Shown here: positions 10,695 to 22,379 of the stretch, in pieces | Layout of the letters: every line of letters starts with the position of its first letter | Position numbering within the stretch: the first letter of the stretch is position 1 | NCBI RefSeq assembly: GCF_029168945.1 | Contig: NC_083608.1 | Location: 22,462,136 to 22,526,135 of the forward strand | DNA: 64,000 nucleotides | Source of the DNA: Cannabis sativa | Taxonomy: Eukaryota; Streptophyta; Magnoliopsida; Rosales; Cannabaceae | Direction of reading: 5' to 3' | Notes under the pieces: generated by a model | The model's input: only the letters and a program-made list of their open reading frames with translations | The model's database searches: none | What the model was told of the DNA's origin: nothing | Made by a program: the position numbers and the translations under genes

Positions 10695-12454
10695 ATGGCA
10701 ACAATCGATAAGTCTTGGACCAAAATCAGAAATCGTGGTTGCCATGAATTTTGGAATGGTCTACAAGCCTTTTTAGCAATGGCATCAGAACATAAGGATT
10801 GTGATGGAAGAATTCGATGTCCTTGTGTGAGATGTATAAATAGTAGGTTTGAAAAAATAGATAGGGTTAGAGCACACGTATTTGATCGGGGTTTCATGCA
10901 AGGATATGAGAAGTGGATTTATCACGGCGAGCCTGAGGATGTTGTTGATGATGTAGCAGTTGCCGATGTTGAATCAGAGGATGAAATGATTCCTATTCTT
11001 GAAGACTTCTTTCCCCCAACAACAGAGGATGTACAAGGAGAAGATGAACAACCAACCACAAACCTTCAGTTTGATGATTTATTTGAGGAAATTGAAGCTG
11101 AATTGTATCCCAGTTGTGATTGGATTTCGTCTCTCAACTTTTTAGCAAAGCTATTGCATTTAAAAGTTAGAGGAAAAATTCCTAATAACATCTTTGAAGA
11201 ATTGTTGAAGCTTTTAAAGTTTGCATTTCCAAAGGAAAATAATATTCCACCAACTTACTACGAGGCAAAAAAGAGATTGAAGAAATTAGGCTTGGGTTAT
11301 GAATCTATCCATGTCTGTTTGTATAATTGTTGCCTATTTTATAAGGAGAATGCATCCAAGGAGGCTTGTCCAGTTTGCGGAACTAGTCGTTGGGTTACTT
11401 CCGAGAACTCTAAAGCAAAAAAAGTTCCTTGCAAAGTCATGCGATACTTTCCGTTGACACCTCGGCTTAAAAGATTATATAGTTCGAGGATTACAGCGAA
11501 GAGCATGATATGGCATCATACTGGAAAATCAAAAGATGATGGGGTTTTGCGACACCTGGTTGACGGTTTAGCTTGGAAAGACTTTGATGCAAAACATCCC
11601 GAGTTTGCAAGGGACCCAAGAAATGTTCGACTTGGGTTAGCTGCTGATGGATTTAATCCATTTGGCAACATGAGTCTTGCATACAGCATGTGGCCAGTGG
11701 TGTTGGCTAACTATAATCTACCACCTTGGTTATGTATGAAAGATAATTATTTTTTGCTATCTACCCTAATTCCTGGTGCAAAATCTCCAGGAAAAGACAT
11801 GGATATATTTTTAAGACCTTTGGTGGATGAATTAAAGGAGTTGTGGAATAATGGGGTACCAACGAGAGATAGTTCGACCAACTCGATGTTCACCATGTGC
11901 GCTGCGCTTTTATGGACAGTGAATGATTTTCCTGCTCGTAGTAGCTTGTCTGGGTGGAGTGGTCAAGGTTATAAAGCTTGCCCTACTTGTAATGAAGACA
12001 CGACGTCCATTCAAGTGATCGGGAAGACATCATATGTTGGTCATCGAAGGTTCTTGCCAAGTAACCATGCAATGAGAAGGGATACTCGATTTGATGGTAA
12101 AATTGAAAGAAGACCTCCTCCAAGACGATTTACTTGTGAAGAGATATTATCACAAGTTAATGCTCTCGAACCCCAAATTCCCGGACATCATGAAAATTTT
12201 GGGGGCGTGAAACGTAGAAGACTTGCAGAAAATTGTAATTGGAGGAAAAAAAAGTATTTTCTACGAGTATGCAATCGAATGAACCTCCAGTAATTGTTGA
12301 ATCGTCCGATCAGTTAGTGGATTCTGAGATAGAGAATAATGAACTTGATGAAAATTATGTTGCTGAAGAAGTAGATGATTTACTAGTTGAACATGTGGAG
12401 GATGAAAATGTGAACTTAGTGAATGATGGAAATGATAGTGATTCGTCACTGTAA
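10695..12454 (+). pseudogene. CACTA TNP2-type transposase, internally deleted
   Basis: The open frame 10695-12293 encodes 532 aa. It starts with a transposase-associated domain (WTKIRNRGCHEFWNGLQAF, then the Cys cluster CPCVRC) and continues into a TNP2 catalytic domain (KLGLGYESIHVCLYNCCLFY; CPVCGTSRW; LAADGFNPFG; the CPTCNED cluster). It reaches NCNWRKK around 12250, where family members normally continue for several hundred residues, and then abruptly runs to a stop. In the next frame from about 12250 to 12454 is an acidic tail (ending DSDSSL) typical of the C-terminus of such proteins. The simplest reading is an internal deletion that removed the last third of the catalytic domain and shifted the frame. 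It is probably inactive. Confidence 0.8.
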
Positions 12455-12602
12455 CTTTTATTTTGTAAACATTTGTTACTAAAATTTTTTACAATTAAAT
12501 GATTTTTTAATTTCTTTCTCATTAACATTTGTGTGAACTTTAAATTACGTGTTTCACATTTTGTGAATTCTTACATTTTCTCCGTCTTCAAAGTAAAATA
12601 AA

Positions 12603-14547
12603 ATGTCAGCTACGTTAGCGACACACCATGGTGGGGATGGTGATGGCAGGGATCCCCCTGATCCTTCTAGGGTACGATCGTCCTGCGAATCAGGTTTTCA
12701 TTTTTTTTTCAAATCAAACATTGTTCTGAATATAAATAGTGAATGTATGATTTACTAATAAAATTATTTTTCCCTCGAATATATAGTTCCACCTCCGGTT
12801 AGAAAGGGTCGTGGGGTTGCTGCAAACGCTAACCTCGAAAAAAAAAGGAGAGAAGCTAGTAAGCCCTTACCGGTGGAGGTAGATCTTGAAACAGGCAAAG
12901 TTGTTGGCACTGAAGCAAGCAATTATGTTCGATTTCTTGGCCAACAAGTAAGCATGTTGTGCCCGGGTGGTCATCTAAATTTTTCTGATGTACCCCAACA
13001 ATACAAGGATCAAGTGCTCAATCGAATTAGAGTGAGTGATTTTTAATTATTAAAAGTTGTAATAATTTTATGTCTTCATTTATAAATTAACATAATTTTA
13101 AATTACTTTTATTACATAGTACTACTTTGATATCGATGGGAATCCCCATCGAGACCTACTTATGGGGACTTTATATTCGGTGATGGCGGAGCGGTATAGT
13201 GAGCGAAAGACACTCAGACACAAGCATTTCAAACAACATTACAAAAAACCAGAAGATTGGGACACAGTTCTCAAATTCCCCCCTGACTACTTGAATACCG
13301 AGACTTGGAAACCGGTTTGCGAATTGTTCGTTAGCGAGGCATTTTTGAATCGTTCAACTAAAAATAAATCGAATCGGCAACTAATGAAATATCCAACAAC
13401 GCAAGGCACAAAATCGTTGGCGTCCATACGCCACGGAATGGTATGTATTAATTCTTTAATTGTTAAATGTTTCATAAAAAAAAAATTATTTAATAGTTAA
13501 TAATATTTTTTTCTTATAATAAACTAATTTAATTGTTTATATTTGTATAGGGGGGTCCTCCTGGAGAGCATGTAGTTGAAGCATGGAAGGAGATCCATGT
13601 GAAAAAACCGTCTGGAACTTTCGTTAATGAATTAGCTGCAAAAGATTATGTAAGTGATTAAAATGATTTATTATTAAAATTTATATTTTATATTAATTAC
13701 ATATTCTAATAATTTTGATTTAAATAGGAGGAACTGATCAAGGAGCTTGATAGGAAGCGACTGGAACGACAATCCCAGAGCGATACTGGGACTGAATCTG
13801 AATCTGATACTGGTTATCAGTTTGACGTTATGGAAACAGTTCTAGGCCAAAGATCTGACTATCAAAGAGGCGTGGGTAAAAGGCTCAAGGGCAAAGGAAA
13901 GAAACCAATCCCTCAAACTCAATCAACGGTCCCCAACCAACTACTGAAATGATGAGCACTGTAGCAGAAATATTCTCAGCTATGCGTGCCACTTGGGGGG
14001 TAATTTGACGCCTGAACAACGTGCTCAAATATTTAATCCACGTTTTGACAATTTTATTCAAACGTATAGTCAGTCGCAGTCGCCTGGTGGTTCGTCTTCT
14101 CAGAGTTATGCCGCTCCTCCGGAACAGCAACAACAACCTCCTCAACCACAACAGCCGACTTCGCAACAACCATTCCAAAGTTTGTCACAGCAGCAATTTG
14201 AAAATTTTTTGCAGCAGCAACCTCAATCTTTTCCTCAGCAGTTTCCTCAGCAGCAACAACAGTCTGCTCCGCCATTGGGAAATCAGTTCTTGTACCGAAC
14301 ACCATCAGAGTCTCCTCCGCTCGGCTCAAACTTTGCTGATTTTGGATTATTTGGGAGTTCATCGCAGGAGAACCAATTTTATTCAACTCCCATTTTCAAC
14401 CAAGCTGAGCTCGGTAATTTAACGCTGGGTTTATCATCAGACCAAGCGTATGTGCCTTCTCCGCCACGGGCTTCGGGGACTCGTACCGAAAATAATCCAG
14501 ATCAAGACTTCATAATTAGAGACCTGAATGAAGATGTTAATGAATAA
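12603..14547 (+). pseudogene. CACTA second ORF (plant Ptta/En/Spm transposase-like), frame broken
   Basis: Likely exons: 12603-12693, 12787-13031, 13120-13440, 13551-13649 and from 13728. Joined, they read in phase through a conserved region (VRFLGQQVSMLCPG; FDIDGNPHRDLL; RYSERKTLRHKHFKQHY; SIRHGM then GGPPGEHVVEAW), which resembles the plant En/Spm transposase_24 family, the positional equivalent of TNPA. Exon 5 hits TGA at 13950-13952 (326 aa). Coding-like sequence continues in other frames: first STVAEIFSAMRATWG, then, after a run of six G near 13995, a Gln/Pro-rich stretch to 14547. Two small frameshifts explain this. A true short protein plus read-through noise is the alternative. Confidence 0.65.
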
Positions 14548-14784
14548 TTTATTTATGTTTTGTAATAATTTAGTTTAATTTTGAGACAATATTTTATTAG
14601 GATTAATATGTTAAAGTTAATTACTTTGGAGACAATTTTAAATTATTAATAAATTTTATTAAATTGTTTTAATTATATTAATTAGATTTTATTTATTAAA
14701 TATTCCTATAAATAATTAATTATTTATTTATATATAAGATTAATATATAAATAAATTTTTATTATTTTTTTTTATTCTAAGGGG

Positions 14785-15057
14785 TAATAGCGGCGGAGCA
14801 ATAGCGGCGGGACCCCGCCGCTATTGCCCTTTGTCAGTCTCGAAACACGAAACTGATAAAGGGCATTAGCGGCGGGGTCCCGCCGCTATTGCTCTGCCGC
14901 TATTAATAGTATTAGCGGCGGACCCCTTTGTTGGCCGCTAATACTATTAATAGCGGCCAAGCAATAGCGGCGGACCAATAGCGGCCGAGGTCCGCCGCTA
15001 TTGCCCTTTAGCGGCCAGAAAGGACACTAATAGCGGCGGAAAGGTCCGCCGCTATTA
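14785..15057. repeat. 3' subterminal repeat array of the CACTA element
   Basis: The same AGCGGCGG / CCGCCGCT motifs as at the 5' end, in both orientations, with palindromic pairs. Several copies have diverged to AGCGGCC. They stop about 20 bp before the TAGTG end. Confidence 0.85.
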
Positions 15058-15551
15058 TTGTTGAATGTTGTAGTGAAATATTTTTACAATACACGGCTTA
15101 TTTAACATAAAAATATATATATATACTTATATTAAATAATCACTTTTATTAGATTTATTTAATTTTGTAGGAATATTTTTTTATTATTTTAGTCTACAAT
15201 TATCAAATTAAAAAATTTACATTTAATTTTTTTAAAAATATATTTTTATTAGTAGGATTATAACCCCACATTAATATTAATGGATCCGTCCCAACACAAG
15301 TAGTACTTAACATCAGTCAATTTGTAATATTATTGTAATTTCGTCTCACACAATTTAACATAATAATTTAGAGAGAATTTTCAAAAATATCTATTTTTAA
15401 TGTTTTATTTATAATTTTACGATTTAAAATTTTTATTTATAAAATACGTTTGTAAAGTTTAAAATTATAAAAATATATTTTTCTCAACGAAATGTAAGAA
15501 AGCAATTACAAAACAACGAGAAATTAACTTTGAACCAATACGAGGTTCTTC

Positions 15552-15879
15552 TTCTACAAAATTTTTTACTTTTAGTCACAACAAAACTTGTGACTAAAAG
15601 TGAAAAAATTGTGACTAATTATAAATTATTATTCCTATGTTGTGACTAAAAGGTCCGTGGCTAAAAGTATTAGTCACAAAAATTACAATTTGTTGTGACT
15701 AAATGTATTTTTAGTCACAATACTTGTTGTGACTAAAACTAAATTAGTGACAACTTGTAACTAAATACTATATTTTAGTCACAAATAATATTTTGTTGTG
15801 ACTAAAAGTCACATTTAGTCACAAAAAAATTATGTTGTGACTGAAAAATTATCACTGAAAGTAGTAATTTTTTGTAGTG
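15552..15879. mobile_element. Small CACTA-like non-autonomous element
   Basis: The right end reads GTAATTTTTTGTAGTG, which in complement is CACTACAAAAAATTAC. The left end (TTCTACAAAATTTTTTAC) is a degenerate match. The interior is a ladder of TAGTCACAA / TTGTGACTAAA motifs in both orientations, a subterminal-repeat pattern different from that of the big CACTA. A 3-bp TSD is not clear and no protein is encoded. Confidence 0.55.
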
Positions 15880-16742
15880 TTTTATATATCTGATCCATAA
15901 AATTTTCAACTATGTTTTTTTTTTCTTAACAATTTTCGACTATGTTGTTTTTAAAAACTTTCTTGGATATTTTCATAAAAGTAGAAAATATTACATAAAA
16001 ATTCCCATACCTTGACTGTTATTTTTTTCTCTTCTTTTATAATTATTTTCCTGCTACATTGAAACTCCACGAGGTTGGTTTAGAATTTGCAGGAGCAATT
16101 AATATTTTTTTTTTTCTTTTTAGCTGAAGAATTAATGTTACCATTTAAAAAACACTTGTTTATTTGTTTATAAAAAGGGCATATGTCTTTGGCTTCAAGC
16201 TCCAACTAATGTGCATGTTCTTTTTTACCCTATTTAGCTTTAAGCTAGTGAAAGTTTTTGAAGGGTTTTCATATGCAAAAGGTGTAACATTGTTATTGCT
16301 CCTTTTCCTCACTTGTGTTTTCTTAAGTTGTACTCTATTTTTGTAGTAGGTTTTTTTCATTTCCACAAGTAGTGGACCATGTCAAAATTGTAAGTTAGTT
16401 TGCCTAGTCCATACATTGTGAAATTTGTTTGCTTTGTTATTTTCTTCTACTGATTATTTGGTTATTTTGGAGAAGTCATTTCCAACAACTGGCTTAGTAC
16501 TTGATTTGAGTTACCTACCACTAACTTTCTTCAATTATTGATACACTATACCACAAGATATAATTTTCATGATTATTTTCTTATCAGAAATTTATAAACA
16601 ATTTTTTGCACAAGTTCATTTCAAGCATCATCATACTTTTATTGATCCTATCCTTTGTTGTCTGTTTGGTCATTAAAACTCCAAATCCTATACAACTTTA
16701 AAATTGTTACAAAATTTTAAGGTCTATCTTTTGATTGTTTTA
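15880..16742. other. Upstream region of GDSL copy 2
   Basis: AT-rich with no supported gene; the short ORFs near 16160-16370 are not conserved-looking. The last 110 bases match the sequence upstream of copy 1 and are the likely proximal promoter or 5' UTR. Confidence 0.5.
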
Positions 16743-18297
16743 ATGGATATTTACTCAAAGAGAGTAAACTTTGTAGCCTTGGCACTCTGCATGCACACAA
16801 GTTTAGCATTTTTAGGAATTTGCTTGGGACAAAGTTTTCCTGCTAATTTTATTTTTGGTGATTCTCTGGTTGATGCTGGAAACAACAACTACATTGTTTC
16901 CTTATCAAAGGCTAACTGTGTTCCGAATGGAATCGATTTCGGTTCACCAAGTGGTAGATACACAAATGGAAGAACAATAATTGACATTATAGGCAAGGTT
17001 CTTCTTTTAAGCTTTTGTTTGTTTGTGTGTTTTTCCTCCTTCTCATAGGTGCTACAGCTAAGATTTTGATTTTGTTTTAACAGGTCAAGAATTGGGTTTC
17101 AAACATTTCACTCCACCTTATTTAGCTCCCACAACTTCTGGACCAATAGTTCTTGATGGTGTAAATTATGCTTCTGGTGGAGGTGGAATACTTAATGAAA
17201 CTGGGAAAATATTTGTAAGACATTTGTAAAGCTCAACTAATTTGTTGTTGATTGTTGAGCAATCAAACGTGGTCTTGTTTAGTAAGTTTGACAAGTTTTT
17301 TTTGTTTCAATAATTGGATGATTCAAATGTGATTTATAGGGAGGAAGAATAAATCTTGATGCACAGATTGATAACTTTGCAAATACGAAGCAAGATATTA
17401 TTTCCCAAATTGGTCTCCCAGCTACCATGCAATTGTTTGAAAAGTCTCTCTTCTCAGTTACCATTGGCTCAAATGACTTCATCAATAATTACTTAACACC
17501 AATTCTCTCTATTCCTGAGCAGAAGTTAATGTCTCCAGACAAGTTTGTGGGAGCTATGATTTCAAGATTGAGACTACAACTTAATGTAACAGAACAAAAA
17601 TACCCCTTTTCTTATTTTCATCACATTTTTTCTATTTTTTTTTTTCAAAAAAATAAAAAAACATTTTGACCCATTATATCTCACTTATATTTGTCACATA
17701 TTGTAGAGACTTCACAACTTAGGAGCTAGGAAGATTGTGGTGGCTAATGTGGGACCTATTGGGTGCATACCATTTGAGAGAGATATGAATCCTAAATCAG
17801 GGGACAATTGTGTAGCATTGCCTAATGAGCTAGCTCAGTCATTCAACACCCAATTAAGGAGCCTTGTTCCAGAGCTCAATGCCAATCTCAAAGGGTCAAA
17901 GTTTGTGTATGCAGATGTTTACCAAGTTGTTGAAGATATTCTTGAGAACTACATAAAATATGGTTTGTTATAATATTGTATTTTCTTAAGATTTTTAGAT
18001 GTGTAATGTTCAACTATTTGAACTTTGCTATAAAATTTTATTTTATTTTATTTCTTTTGTTTTTTAAAATCAGGTTTTGAATATCCAAACTCTTCTTGCT
18101 GCTACCTTGCCGGGAGGTTTGGAGGTCTGATTCCATGTGGTCCTCCATCAAAAGTGTGTTTGGACAGGTCCAAATATGTGTTCTGGGATCCATATCATCC
18201 TTCTGATGCTTCTAATGTCATCATAGCAAACCATCTTCTTGATGGTGACACTACTTTCATTTCACCAATGAATGTCAGACAACTCTTATCATCTTAA
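16743..18297 (+). CDS. GDSL-type esterase/lipase, copy 2 (five exons, 368 aa)
   Basis: Tandem paralogue of the gene at 130-2081 with the same exon phases. Exons: 16743-16992, 17084-17214, 17340-17585, 17707-17962, 18074-18297 (1107 nt). Signal-peptide-like N-terminus; nucleophile Ser41 in FIFGDSLVDAGNNNY; block II VNYASGGGGI; block III TIGSNDF; Asp333 and His336 in WDPYHPSDASN. Intron 1 again begins with GC (16993-16994), the only donor that keeps the frame (GQELGF across the junction). It keeps five codons in exon 3 that copy 1 lacks, and has no MITE in intron 2, so it is closer to the ancestral gene structure. Likely secreted; substrate unknown. Confidence 0.93.
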
Positions 18298-21200
18298 TTC
18301 TTAAGCCAATCACAATAGGGTCACTAGAATTTTGTTTTGAATTTATATAAAATATAATGATAAGTAATGACCTTCTTCCATTATTAATGTCATATTGAGA
18401 TTTGTAGCCAAAAAAAAATAAAGACAATGTATATGTAATCATTTGATTGTAATGAAGCAAATATTTCTAAATTAAGATATAAAAATCAATTCATTGAAGT
18501 AGGCTGCTTTAAGCATTGATTTGACCAGTTAATAAAATGATTTGATCAGCTAATAAAATCTCTTTTTGTGTAAGAAATTATAATGTAAAATATGAAGCAT
18601 TATGAATGATATAAAGATGCAGAATGAATTGTAAGCATGTCAAAATTGTACATGCGATGAAAGAACTGAAATACTTCTAGCTATTGATTCTTTGAGCTTC
18701 GATCCCACTAACTTTGGATCTACAAAAGAAAAGTAAAACAAAATTAGTGTGGGTACCCCATCTTTTACTAACCTTTTGTTTTTATTAATGGAGATATGTC
18801 ACAATCTTTGGTGCCATAAAGTACATGAATTCTCATTCATAACACATTTTTTAGTACCAACGTGAACATACATAGTATCATGAGTTGTATTATTTTGTAA
18901 ATTATTAGAGTAAACCCCATAATAAAATACAATTTCCAGCACATTCAAATTTATCTTATAAATTGAAAGATTTGTCTGAAAATGTAAAGAAAAAATCAAA
19001 AAGTACAAGTCTTTAAAGTGAAATCAAGTTTTTAGAGACTTAGTACATAAAAGGTCTATTCTAACTTCAAAATAAAGCCACTACTTTAAACTAAATTGTT
19101 GTTGGAAGTTTATTTAACCAAGACCTTATTTACTATTCAAGTATGTTAAATTATATCTAATTTAACAACCTAACATGGATACTAAAAGAAATTGTAATAA
19201 ACATGAGTTTAAGAAAATCTTACAATGATTGCAACAGAAATTAATGTCTCTTTCCATTTAATTCTCTTACCTTTGATCATTTATGTCGTAGAGTGTAATT
19301 AAGAACTGAACCTCAATTCTCCTTCAGGATGTGAAAGACTACATAGTCTTCCACGCTAACTTGAGTATTGCCTTAATATGTATGGGCATATACTCAACAC
19401 TTATAGCACTCAAAAATATAGAAGAAGACAATAAGAGATTTTAAAACTATAATGATATAAAATAGTAATAGGTCTTAGTTTCACTTTTCTCATAAGGAGA
19501 GTGAGAATTCTCTCTATGTTATACACAGTATATGAACATGTATATCTATTCTATATAAAGTGTGCCTATATAACTGAAATTCTTGGTTTATGAGAAATTT
19601 ATGGGTGACTTTTTATTTTTATTTAATAAAATAATAAAATATTATTTATATATAATAAAATAATAATAAAACAAATCCTATTAATATTTAAATTGATATT
19701 TAGCATATTTCAACTCTATATATAATCACAACTATAACTCTAGAAATTAAAAATATATATATATATATAAAATAATCGTCCATTTTATTTATATTATTTA
19801 GAAGAATTCATTGTAGTTCAAGATCACAATGAACAGAAAAAGTGGCAAAAACACAAATGTAGTTCAAAATCATAGTAAACTAAGAAAGAATGAGAAGAGA
19901 TTATTAAGCATTAAATATTCTCAGTAAACACACTCAAAGAATCGCATTGAGAGAGGAAAAAAAAAAAGAATACCAATTGTGATATATATAAATAAATAAA
20001 AGCGAAGAATATTATATAATTATTTATATTCTATATAAAGTATGTCTATATAACAGAATTCTTGGTTTATGAGAAATTCATGGGTGACATTTTATTTATA
20101 TTAAAAATAAAATAATTTATTAATAAAAATAAAATGGTTTATTAATTTTGAAAATACAATTTTAAAAATTAAAAAGTAAAAACAAAACCAAACCAAACAG
20201 ATTTTTTAAAACTACCAACCAATCAAAAATTTTCGTGTGGACTCATCTTTTAAATTTTCAGAAACATAAAACTTTTTTGAATTTTAAACTAATCAAGCCT
20301 TTGTATATATGTACAGTTTGATAATAGATATATATGGGGTGGATTTTAAAATAAATTTAATTTTGTACGTGAAAAAAATGACAAAATTGGTTGTAAATCA
20401 CAAAGAGATAATTGAGGTTGAAAGGATGAGTAGGGAACCGAATATAATTTATGATCGTAGATGTATATTTATATTAAAAATAAAATGATTTATTAATAAA
20501 AATAAAATGGTTTATGAGAAATTCACGGTTTAAAATATTTAATTTGATATCTTAATTATTAATAAACAATACCATAAATATACATCTACGATCATATAAG
20601 AATTTTATTCTAAAACTATACGATCATAGATTAAGTGGTCAAGGTCCAAAGAAAAATAATAATTTCTTATAATCTGAAATCAAGACACGAAAAACAGAAA
20701 CTAATTGAATAGGACTCTATTCAATTGAGGTGTCGACCATGCATGGTAAGTAAAAAGCTATATATTAAATTTTATGCCATGATACAATTAAAAATTAAAT
20801 AAGAATTTACTACTATTTATATATTATATATATATATATATATATATTGCTAAAGATGCAAAAGTATTGCATTTATATATCCCACGATGTTTCAAAAATA
20901 CTTTGAAAAGTTTATCTTGAATTAATTATTAATATGTAATAAAAAATATTAGTTATTATACTATTACTTCAAACAAAGGAAAGTTCTAGCGGTGCTTCTA
21001 CTTTCTAATCATAAACCTCAATTTTGGCTTCTTTAACCAGCTGCCACACACAACTTACTTACTCTGAATTTATAACCATTTACAATTTTTTAACACTCAA
21101 AAAGTTACTGAGTTTGTTTTCTATAGCTCTACTTATTAAGGTAGAAAAATATTTGTAGATTGACTCCATTCTGTTTATCAAATGAATTATTTTTAAGTTG

Positions 21201-22379
21201 ACACATTAACTTAAAAATGACACAATAATGACCTACTACAAAGTATACACTTATATTCATTCTATTTATTGAGACTCAAAACTTCAATCTTCTTCACTAG
21301 ATTAGCCAGAGACACATAATATTTGGACATAAACACAGGACAAAATAATATAACTCAAACTCGGAAACACTTAGTCGAAACTTGAATGAATAATGCCACT
21401 CTTTTAAGTTTTAAGACTGTATATGACTAGGCAATTTTGGTTATTGTATTATTATTCCTGCTACATAGTTGATCATTTTTAGATTTTTGATGTGAAATTT
21501 TGTATTGTGAGCTTTTTAGAGTTTCTTATAGACTTCAATGAGTAATAATAGATTTATATAATTATACCTGGAATAAATTTTCATAATGTTGTTTGGTGGA
21601 TTCCTATTTTGTTATTAGGTAACATAATATTATTATTCGTTAGGTCTGTCACAATTATTATTAAGTGAGAATGAATCAATTTAAAAACCTTTTACTATAT
21701 TGAAAGGTGAGATTGATTTTAATATGAGCTTAGTTATATTTAATTTTATTTTGTATATCTATTGTTTTATTTGAAAATAGGTGAATAAATGACTACACTA
21801 TATACAACAATTAAGGACATCACTCCAACTACAGAAAGTTGGAAGAATAAAATGAGAGTGTTAGAAAAATTTGAAAAGCGGACAAATAAGAGTTCACCAC
21901 TCAAATATCAAAAGTTTAATGTTAGCAGACAAAAAAGTATACAATCAGTTAATTTACTGTTGAAATTGTCAATACTCTACTAATAAATGCTATATTTTCT
22001 GAATTTTTCCTATACTCGCGTTGCAACAAATTATTATTTCATAAATATTTTTTTTCCTTCAAAATGAACACAGCATAATGATGTTGAACCTAATAACTAA
22101 TAATATTTTTTTTTAATTTTTAATTGTATCACTTTTTAATAACGTAGAAAAAAACTAGCATAAAATTTAGTATACATGTCTCGCACGTAACTTTTTACTA
22201 GTATATATATATATATGTATATAGGCATGTAGCTATATATCATATATTGTATTGTGTATATAGTAAGAGAATATAAAATGTATATATATTGTTATTGCTA
22301 TTAGGTAAGAGCTATATCATTCAATTTATAGTATTATTCTTAGGATTAGATTTAGACTCTTAAAATGGATCAAAAAAGA
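18298..22379. other. Gene-free AT-rich interval with repeat pieces
   Basis: The first 210 bases are the 3' flank shared with GDSL copy 1. Beyond that no gene is supported. A segment of about 85 bp beginning CTATATAAAGT is present twice (19551 and 20031). A CTAG end at 22198-22201 preceded by a CG-containing stretch could be an old Helitron terminus, but no strong hairpin is seen. Confidence 0.5.

Larger units (their letters stand above)
8526..15075 (+). mobile_element. CACTA (En/Spm) DNA transposon, 6.55 kb
   Basis: The left end is CACTACAACA and the right end is TGTTGTAGTG, perfect inverted ends. The 3-bp flanks are identical, AAA at 8523-8525 and at 15076-15078, the TSD size of this superfamily. 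Both subterminal regions carry arrays of an AGCGGCGG/CCGCCGCT motif. Inside are a TNP2-type transposase gene and a second multi-exon ORF, in the usual order. Both coding regions appear damaged, so it is probably not autonomous. It lies between the two GDSL genes. Confidence 0.93.

Noticed and set aside
14021..14422. ORFs overlapping the Gln-rich CACTA region in other frames and on the minus strand
   Set aside because: Shadows of CAG/CAA repeats (poly-Asn/Ser/Leu and Val/Ala readings).
22130..22201. Helitron 3' end at CTAG 22198-22201
   Set aside because: The lead-in TCTCGCACGTAAC does not form a convincing hairpin, and a matching 5' end is uncertain; not listed as an element.
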